12,706 bases of DNA from DATGZX01 sp035296965 (lineage in GTDB: Bacteria > Planctomycetota > Planctomycetia > Gemmatales > Gemmataceae), in contig DATGZX010000335.1 in assembly GCA_035296965.1 (NCBI GenBank), positions 1 through 12,706 of the forward strand, in the 5' to 3' direction. This document shows, piece by piece, positions 1 through 5,800 of this stretch (position 1 is its first letter; each line of letters opens with the position of its first letter). The translations under genes and the position numbers were made by a program. Below the pieces are notes generated by a model. It ran no database searches, had not been told where the DNA came from, and was given only the letters and a program-made list of their open reading frames with translations.

Positions 1-264
1 ATTTTCCGAGAGGAACCCATATCCCGGATGGATCGCATCGACGTCGGCGATCTCGGCCGCGCTGATGATGCGCGGAATGTTCAGATAACTTTCGGCGGCG
101 ACGGCAGGCCCAATACAGATGGCTTCGTCGGCCAGAGAAAGGTACGGAGCATCTCGGTCAGCGTCGCTAAAGACCGCAACGACCTCGATCCCCAGGTCCC
201 GGCATGCCCGGATGACCCGAAGAGCAATTTCACCGCGATTCGCTACCAGGATGCGTTGAAACAT
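1..264 (-). CDS. accC: Biotin carboxylase subunit of acetyl-CoA carboxylase, N-terminal part (cut by window edge)
   Basis: AccC carboxylates the biotin carried by AccB using ATP and bicarbonate, the first half-reaction of acetyl-CoA carboxylase in fatty-acid synthesis (cytoplasm). Only the first 88 residues are visible. They begin MFQRILVANRGEIALRVIRA, the hallmark N-terminus of the biotin carboxylase/carbamoyl-phosphate synthase N-domain. SDADRDAPYLSLADEA and the HPGYGFLSEN motif (residues 79-88) follow, both highly conserved in AccC. The ATG at 264 is chosen because the family begins almost exactly there. No strong Shine-Dalgarno is seen upstream on the minus strand. The gene lies 72 nt behind accB on the same strand, the usual accBC order, so the two are probably co-transcribed. 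The rest of the protein (about 360 residues in the family) is outside the window. Carboxylases of the propionyl- or pyruvate type share this N-terminus, but the separate accB neighbour favours acetyl-CoA carboxylase. Confidence 0.95.
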   Translation of the reverse strand, partial: MFQRILVANRGEIALRVIRACRDLGIEVVAVFSDADRDAPYLSLADEAICIGPAVAAESYLNIPRIISAAEIADVDAIHPGYGFLSEN

Positions 265-267
265 GGT

Positions 268-341
268 CTTAAGGAAAAAGGAAGAAGGAAGATCTCCGGG
301 TTACGCTTGATTTCCTTTTACCTGGGTCCTTTATCCTTAAG
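268..341. repeat. Inverted repeat in the accB-accC gap
   Basis: Two 15-nt arms, 268-282 and 327-341, are complementary at 14 of 15 positions (CTTAAGGAAAAAGGA against CTTAAGGATAAAGGA when the right arm is reversed), with a 44-nt spacer. The right arm overlaps the accB stop codon (337-339). The left arm ends 3 nt upstream of the accC ATG. In the accBC transcript this could fold into a stem joining the end of accB to the accC start region. The pairing is seen in the sequence; any regulatory role is inference. Confidence 0.5.
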
Positions 342-834
342 CTGTCGGGTCCACTTTGAAAAGCACCTGCCCGTATTCGACCGGTTGCTGGTTTTCCACC
401 AGGATCTCGGTGATGACGCCGGTGCAGTCGGCCGTGATCTCGTTGAAAATCTTCATGGCCTCGATCGTGCACACGACGGTCGTGGGCGTGACCCGCGCGC
501 CGACGTGCACAAAGGGCTCGGCATCCGGGCTGGGGGCTACATAGAAAGTGCCCGGCGTGGGACTCCTGATCAAGGACACGGGCTTGGCGGCTTTCTCTGG
601 TTCCTGGCCGGAAGAAGGTGCGGGCGCTGGCACAGGCGCTGGAGCCGGGGCGGACGCGGAGACGGCCGGTGCCGTGGCCACGACCACATCGTGGCCGCCG
701 CGCCGCAGCCGGATGCGCAGGTCACCATTGCGGAGATCGATCTCGCTCAGGTCGTGCTGGCCCATGAGTCCGACCAGGTACTTGATCGTCTTGACATCAA
801 AAGGATTGGGAGTCTTCGAGAAATCGTCCGCCAC
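337..834 (-). CDS. accB: Biotin carboxyl carrier protein of acetyl-CoA carboxylase
   Basis: AccB carries the covalently bound biotin that shuttles CO2 from AccC to the carboxyltransferase during malonyl-CoA formation. The 165-residue product is close to the usual family length. Residues 1-45 form the conserved N-terminal segment. An Ala/Pro-rich linker (about 53-75) follows, with the flexible composition typical of BCCPs, and then a biotinyl domain (about 88-162). The domain begins SPTPGTFYVAPSPDAEPFV and contains the biotin-attachment motif EAMKIFNEI, with Lys128 as the acceptor. The start is GTG at 834; no ATG lies in frame just upstream. The purine-rich AGGTGGG immediately upstream on the minus strand may act as ribosome-binding site. 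accC follows 72 nt downstream. The biotin motif and the accC neighbour make the identification firm. Confidence 0.96.
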   Translation of the reverse strand: MADDFSKTPNPFDVKTIKYLVGLMGQHDLSEIDLRNGDLRIRLRRGGHDVVVATAPAVSASAPAPAPVPAPAPSSGQEPEKAAKPVSLIRSPTPGTFYVAPSPDAEPFVHVGARVTPTTVVCTIEAMKIFNEITADCTGVITEILVENQQPVEYGQVLFKVDPTA

Positions 835-922
835 TATCCCACCTGTGCTTGATGCAACGAAAGCGTTTTGAAAAGCGAGACGAACGCGCCCTGGGCCGCC
901 ATATCACCTTGGCGATTATGCT

Positions 923-973
923 ATACCAACCCGAAGCGTTAGCGAGGACCTCGCTAACGCTTCGGGTTGGTAT
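923..973. repeat. Palindromic repeat, CCCGAAGCGTTAGCGAG type
   Basis: The 24-nt arms 923-946 and 950-973 are perfectly complementary (core CCCGAAGCGTTAGCGAG), with a 3-nt centre. A transcript would form a very stable hairpin. A related palindrome with the core AGCCCGACGCGTRAGCGAGG lies at 7420-7476, and a degenerate half-copy (TCGCTAACGCTCTCGGCTC) at about 8955-8973. This is therefore a dispersed intergenic family and not a one-off terminator. No T-run follows on either strand. Confidence 0.85.
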
Positions 974-974
974 G

Positions 975-1000
975 CTGCCGATTCGTGCACAGTGATTTAG
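975..1000 (+). repeat. Conserved tail motif, copy A
   Basis: The segment begins CTGCCGATTCG and ends TGATTTAG. It matches 2770-2795 at 22 of 26 positions, and the last part recurs at 7358-7370 (GCACGCTGATTTA). In copies A and B the motif begins 1-3 nt after the right arm of a palindrome, although the two palindromes differ in sequence. It may be the fixed end of a composite repeat. Function unknown. Confidence 0.55.
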
Positions 1001-1177
1001 CGCTCGGTCATTCAGTCCGCGCCAACGGGTCGGAGTTCCCGCACGGTCCGCCAGCGCTCTTGCAACACAACCGCTTGGGATTCTTCAAGTTTGGCTTCCA
1101 AACATCCCGGCCTGGATACCCTGGAGAAAGCTGAAGTTTTACGGGTAAGGAGAACGCCTGTCAAGTCGCATTTGTCA

Positions 1178-1242
1178 TTCACCCGGCGCCTGACGGGGCA
1201 CGGCTCGCCGGCGAGCCGTGCCCCGTAAGTTGGCCGGGTGAA
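1178..1242. repeat. Long perfect palindrome with outer inverted repeat
   Basis: Positions 1193-1226 are a 34-nt perfect palindrome with no loop (half-site GGGGCACGGCTCGCC). A second pair of 10-nt arms flanks it: TTCACCCGGC (1178-1187) and its complement (1233-1242). The whole could extrude as a two-tier cruciform or form a long RNA hairpin. The right outer arm contains a GTG (1238) that is in frame with the downstream bPH2 gene. I consider that codon part of the repeat and not a start. Confidence 0.85.
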
Positions 1243-1312
1243 GCATTCGCGCAGCTCTCCGGCGCTGCTACACTTGGTTCATTCATCTCGCGACCGCGCA
1301 GTTGGGACCGGC

Positions 1313-1840
1313 ATGGACACCGACTCGATTTCCGATCGCTTGCTTCCTTCCCCGAACGAAGGCAAGGAGAGTGCCGGCAGCGTGTCGGACGAGGTCGACC
1401 TTTGGTGGGGAGCCTATGCCGGCCGCACCATGCTGCCAAGCTTTATCCTGTGCTTCCTTCTAACGGTATTCATTGCCGCAGACTCCTGGTTCATGGGCAT
1501 TTGGCAGGGCTTCCATCCGGCGCGGTACACCGTTCAAGCCCTGGTTGGCATCCTTTGGCTGATCCAGGGTGCGCGTTGTGTGTATCGGGCCGTTTGGACC
1601 GACTACCGCTTGACCACTCGAAGAATCTACCGAGGCGACGGGATTTATCGCCGCGTTAGCCGCGCGGTCGATCTGGCGAGCGTCAGCCGGGTGGTAGTCG
1701 AAAGCAGTCCGCTGGAACGGCTCGTCGGCGTAGGCAGGATACACATCTTCCTTCCCGGGATTGCACAACCCTCCCTCAGCCTCGAGGGCGTGCGCAATCC
1801 CAAGCAGATCGCAGACCAAATCAGGAAACAGATGAACTAA
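1313..1840 (+). CDS. Membrane protein with bacterial PH domain (bPH2/YdbS-like)
   Basis: A 175-residue inner-membrane protein of unknown specific role. Residues 1-38 are polar and probably cytoplasmic. Two hydrophobic segments follow at about 42-62 and 72-92, then a C-terminal bPH2-type domain (about 97-172). The domain has the typical signature: YRLTTRRIYRGDGIYRRVSR, then VDLASVSRVVVESSPLERLVGVG and a final RNPKQIADQIRK helix. That pattern is characteristic of the PF03703 (bPH2) family, whose members are small membrane proteins of mostly unknown function. The frame is open back to a GTG at 1238, but that codon lies inside the palindrome arm, so the ATG at 1313 is preferred. No clear Shine-Dalgarno precedes either. 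The next gene, the sigma factor, begins 171 nt downstream on the same strand; co-transcription is possible but not shown. Confidence 0.8.
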   Translation: MDTDSISDRLLPSPNEGKESAGSVSDEVDLWWGAYAGRTMLPSFILCFLLTVFIAADSWFMGIWQGFHPARYTVQALVGILWLIQGARCVYRAVWTDYRLTTRRIYRGDGIYRRVSRAVDLASVSRVVVESSPLERLVGVGRIHIFLPGIAQPSLSLEGVRNPKQIADQIRKQMN

Positions 1841-1967
1841 GTTGGTGAACTGCAAAAGTGGAATTTGGGAACGCCAACCACGACACTCCGTTTGCTTCCC
1901 TATCAGATTCACGAGGGCGGCAGCCATATGTTCTCGCCGCTTCCTCGCAAATGATGTCACCGGCGGT

Positions 1968-1973
1968 TATACT
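1968..1973 (+). promoter_or_regulatory. Possible -10 element upstream of the sigma factor gene
   Basis: TATACT within GGCGGTTATACTCAG lies 38 nt upstream of the proposed CTG start. It resembles a -10 hexamer. No good -35 hexamer is visible at 16-18 nt spacing, so this is only a weak candidate. Confidence 0.25.
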
Positions 1974-2011
1974 CAGGCAAACGGCACGTCATCCCAAGCC
2001 CCGGAGCACCG

Positions 2012-2584
2012 CTGAGCGAAGTTACCCACATCTTGTCTGCAATCCAGCAAGGTGACCCGCACGCCGCCGAGCAGCTGTTGCCGCTCGTTTACGGGGAACT
2101 GCGTAAACTGGCCAGCCGGAGGCTGGCGCAGGAGAAACCAGGGCAGACGTTGCAGGCCACGGCCCTGGTTCATGAGGCGTACCTTCGGCTTGTCGATGTT
2201 GACCGCCTACAGGGCTGGGATTCGCGAGGACACTTCTTCGCGGCAGCTGCCGAGGCCATGCGGCGAATTCTCATCGAGAATGCTCGGCGAAAGCAGGGAC
2301 CCAAGCACGGGGGACGCCTGCGACGGATCGATGCCGACCTCAACCTGGTGGCGGCTCATGCTCCCTCGGTAGACCTCCTCGCACTGGACGAGGCCCTAAC
2401 CAGATTGGCTGAAGAATCTCCTGCCCGAGCTCAGTTAGTGAAACTGCGCTTCTTCGCGGGCCTGAGTGTGTGCGAAGCCGCCGAGGCCCTCGGCATCTCG
2501 TTGGCCACGGCCGAGCGGTACTGGACCTACGCCCGCACCTGGCTATACGCCGAGTTGAGCGACGCGAAGGAGTCCTTACCCTAG
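2012..2584 (+). CDS. ECF-type RNA polymerase sigma factor (Sig-70_X6 / ECF-kinase-associated type), CTG start
   Basis: A 190-residue sigma-70-family factor that would direct RNA polymerase to a specific promoter set. Residues about 10-92 form the sigma-2 region: DPHAAEQLLPLVYGELRKLA, EKPGQTLQATALVHEAYLRL, then WDSRGHFFAAAAEAMRRILI. Residues about 123-180 form sigma-4: LDEALTRLAEESP, then LVKLRFFAGLSVCEAAEALG and ISLATAERYWTYARTWLYAEL. This pattern is the planctomycete/acidobacterial Sig-70_X6 group. The start is unusual. No ATG or GTG lies in frame upstream of TTG 2033. Starting at CTG 2012 gives the family-like N-terminus SEVTHILSAIQQGDP, with a GGAG Shine-Dalgarno at 2003-2006, 5 nt ahead. 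A start at TTG 2033 would remove the first seven residues. The Ser/Thr kinase gene follows 228 nt downstream on the same strand. Confidence 0.92.
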   Translation: MSEVTHILSAIQQGDPHAAEQLLPLVYGELRKLASRRLAQEKPGQTLQATALVHEAYLRLVDVDRLQGWDSRGHFFAAAAEAMRRILIENARRKQGPKHGGRLRRIDADLNLVAAHAPSVDLLALDEALTRLAEESPARAQLVKLRFFAGLSVCEAAEALGISLATAERYWTYARTWLYAELSDAKESLP

Positions 2585-2705
2585 CCTCGCCCGGAGAAAA
2601 GCCACGGCAGGGAAAAAACTCGAAACCAGTGAGGGGTTTCGATGCCAATCCTCGCATTGTGGGTTGACACCCTATATAACCGTGCATGATTCTGCAGCAG
2701 CTCGA

Positions 2706-2766
2706 TTGTGGGGGCACGTTTCCAACGTGCCCGAGTCGCCGGCACGTTAAAAACGTGCCGCCACAA
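2706..2766. repeat. Paired-hairpin (REPIN-like) element between sigma factor and kinase
   Basis: Two short hairpins of identical stem, GGCACGTT-NNN-AACGTGCC, stand at 2713-2731 and 2741-2759. They are embedded in a larger inverted repeat: arms 2706-2731 and 2741-2766 match at 23 of 26 positions, with a 9-nt spacer. Two REP-like palindromes in inverted orientation is the arrangement called a REPIN. The element lies in the 228-nt gap between the sigma factor and kinase genes, where it could also affect read-through or mRNA stability. Confidence 0.8.
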
Positions 2767-2769
2767 CTA

Positions 2770-2795
2770 CTGCCGATTCGCCCACGCTGATTTAG
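2770..2795 (+). repeat. Conserved tail motif, copy B
   Basis: Begins CTGCCGATTCG and ends GCTGATTTAG, three bases after the right arm of the paired-hairpin element. It matches copy A (975-1000) at 22 of 26 positions. It ends just upstream of the kinase ribosome-binding site. Confidence 0.55.
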
Positions 2796-2812
2796 TTCCG
2801 AGGAGCAACATC

Positions 2813-5800
2813 GTGAGCGATCCTTCTGCAGTCGAAGACATCTTTCTGGCCGCCCTGGAGAAGGGCACGCCCGAGGAGCGCGCCGCTTTTCTGAACGCAG
2901 CCTGCAAGGACGACTCAGACTTGCGCCGCCGGGTCGAGCGGTTGCTGGAGGCCCACCCCAAGGCAGGCAGCTTCCTGGAGGCCCCTGCCCGCCCGGACGG
3001 GGAAGAGACCGCCGCCTACGTCCCGACCGGAGAACACGTCGGGGCCGTCATCGCCGGCCGCTACAAGCTCCTCGAACAGATTGGCGAAGGAGGCATGGGA
3101 ACAGTCTGGGTCGCCGAACAGACGCAGCCGGTCCGCCGCAAGGTGGCACTCAAGCTTATCAAAGCAGGTATGGACTCAAGGACTGTCGTGTCGCGCTTCG
3201 AGGCGGAGCGCCAGGCCCTGGCGCTCATGGACCACCCGAATATTGCCAAGGTGCTGGACGGCGGCACGACCGAGAGTGGCCACCCGTTTTTCGTCATGGA
3301 GTACGTCAAGGGCGTCCCGTTCACCCGGTATTGCGACGACGCTCGCCTGACCATCGCGCAGCGGCTAACGCTGTTCGTGCCGGCCTGCCAGGCCGTGCAG
3401 CACGCCCACCAAAAGGGCATCATCCACCGCGACCTCAAACCATCGAACATTCTGGTCTGCCTGTACGACGGCAAGCCGGTGCCGAAGGTCATCGACTTCG
3501 GTCTGGCCAAAGCGATGCACCAGCCGCTGACCGAGCACACGCTGTACACCGCCCACGGCGTGATGATGGGCACGCCGGTGTATATGAGTCCGGAACAGGC
3601 CGAGTTGAACAACCTCGACGTGGACACGCGGACCGACATCTATGCTCTGGGCGTGATCCTGTACGAACTGCTGACCGGGACAACGCCGCTGGAGAGGCAT
3701 CGCTTCCAGGAGGCGGCGTGGCAGGAGATGTTGCGGCTCATTAAGGAGGAAGAACCGCCGCGTCCGAGCGCCCGCTTGAGCGGCAGCGGGTCCTTGCCGA
3801 GCGTGGCGGCGCAGCGCCAACTGGAGCCGGTAAAGCTGACCCGGCTGGTGCGGGGCGAGCTAGATTGGATCGCGATGAAGTGTCTGGAGAAGGATCGGTC
3901 GCGGCGTTACGAGACCGCCAACGGTCTGGCCCGCGATGTGGAGCACTACCTGGCCGATGAGCCCGTGGAAGCTTGTCCGCCGAGTGCGCGTTATCGCCTG
4001 AGCAAATTTGCCCGCAAGTACAAGAAGGCACTCGCAACCGGAGCGGTATTCGCGGTCATCTTGATCGCAGCCGCGGTTATAAGCACTACGCTGGCGGTGT
4101 GGGCTACTTCGGCCGAGAAGGCGGCTAACCTAGCCGAACGAGAAGCGAACCGCCAGCGAATCGCCTCGGATACGGCGAGGCAACATGAATTGGAAGCAAG
4201 GCTGGAGGCAGACAAACAGCGCGATGAGGCTCGTCTCACGGCGTATGCGGCCGGGATGAATCTGGCCCAACGCGCCTGGGAAGAGAACAATGTCGCCCGC
4301 GCCCGCGAATTGCTCGAAGAAGTACCCAAGGAGGCGGCCGGCAGAAAACTGCGTGGGTTCGAGTGGTACTACCTGTTCCGCTTGTGCCATTCCGAAACAT
4401 TGACCCTCGAAGGTCATACTGGTCATGTCTCCAGCGTGGCGTTCAGCCCGGACGGCCAGCGCCTGGCATCGGGTGGCTTGGACAAGACCGTGAAGATCTG
4501 GGACAGCGCGACCGGCAAGGAACTGCTCACCCTCAAGGGTCCGGTCCTGACCGTGGCGTTCAGCCCGGACGGCCGGCGCCTGGCTTCGGGAAGCAAGACG
4601 GTGAAGATCTGGGACAGCGCGACCGGCAAGGAGCTGCTCGCCCTGAAGGGCCATGTCGATCCGGTCCTGAGCGTGGCCTTTAGCCCGGACGGCCGGCGCC
4701 TGGCCTCTGGCGGCTTTGACAAGACGGTGAAGATCTGGGACGGCACGACCGGCAAGGAGCTCTTCTCCCTTAAGGGCCATCCCGGTTGGGTCCAGGGCGT
4801 GGCGTTCAGCCACGATGGCCAGCGCCTGGCTTCCGGGAGCAACGACTCCACGGTGAAGATCTGGGACAGCACGACCGGCAAGGAGTTGTTCTCGCTCAAG
4901 GGGCATGCCGGTGCTGTCTCGAGCGTGGCATTCAGCCCAGATGGCCAGCGCCTGGCTTCGGGAAGCTGGGACAAGACGGTGAAGATCTGGGACAGCGCGA
5001 CTGGCAAGGAGCTGTTCGCTCTCACGGGCCATAACGGTGAAGTCACGAGCGTGGCATTCAGCCCGGACGGGCTGCGCCTGGCTTCAGGGAGCTATGACAA
5101 GACGGTGAAGATCTGGGACAGTGCGACCGGTGAAGCACTCTTCTCCCTTAAAGGCCATGCCGATTCGGTCTCAAGCGTGGCGTTCTGCCCGGACGGCCCG
5201 CACCTGGCTTCAGGGAGCTATGACAAGACGGTGAAGATCTGGGACATCACGACCGGCAAAGAGCTGTTCGCCCTGGAGATCCAGAGGGGCCGTTCCAGCA
5301 CAATCCATAATGGCAGCGTCTCTAACGTCGTGTTCAGCCCGGACGGCCAGCGCGTGGCGATGGCGGGCGATGACAAGACGGTGAAAATCTGGGATAGCTC
5401 GACCAGCATGCTGACATTTTCACTTGCAGGCCATGCCCGTGAGGTCCAGGGCGTGGCGTTCAGCCCGGACGGCCAGCGCCTGGCTTCGGGGAGCTTTGAC
5501 AATGCAGTGAAGATCTGGGACAGCGCGACCGGCAAGGAGCTATTCTCTCTCAAAGGGCATGCCGATGCAGTGACAAGCGTGGCGTTCAGTCCGGACGGCC
5601 TACGCTTGGCCTCAGGGAGTTGGGACAAAACGGTGAAGATCTGGGACAGCGCGACCGGCAAGGAGCTGTTCTCACTCAAAGGCCATACGGACGCGGTAAG
5701 TAGCGTGGCATTCAGCCCAGATGGCCAGCGACTGGCTTCGGGAAGCTGGGACAAGACGGTGAGGATCTGGGACAACGCGACCGGTAAGGAACTGTTTTCC

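Larger units (their letters stand above)
835..1312. other. Divergent gap between accB and the bPH2 gene
   Basis: This 478-nt stretch separates the minus-strand accB start from the plus-strand bPH2-domain gene, so it should contain promoters for both. I see no convincing coding region. It holds two unrelated palindromic elements (923-973 and about 1178-1242) and, just after the first, one copy of a CTGCCGATTCG...TGATTTAG motif (975-1000) that recurs at 2770-2795. No promoter could be picked out with confidence. Confidence 0.6.

Noticed and set aside
28..852. Long plus-strand ORF opposite accC and accB
   Set aside because: It is a shadow of two clearly identified minus-strand genes; its translation has no recognisable domain.
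2664..2692. TTGACA (2664-2669) as a -35 box for the kinase gene
   Set aside because: At 17-nt spacing the downstream hexamer is TGATTC, which is a poor -10; TATATA is too close. Not enough for a promoter call.
2708..2812. 35-residue upstream extension of the kinase ORF
   Set aside because: It would translate the palindromic repeat and has no ribosome-binding site; GTG 2813 has GAGGAG at good spacing and matches the family start.
4130..5775. Long minus-strand ORFs inside the WD40 array
   Set aside because: They are antisense reflections of the repetitive WD40 coding sequence; their internal repeats follow from the real gene.
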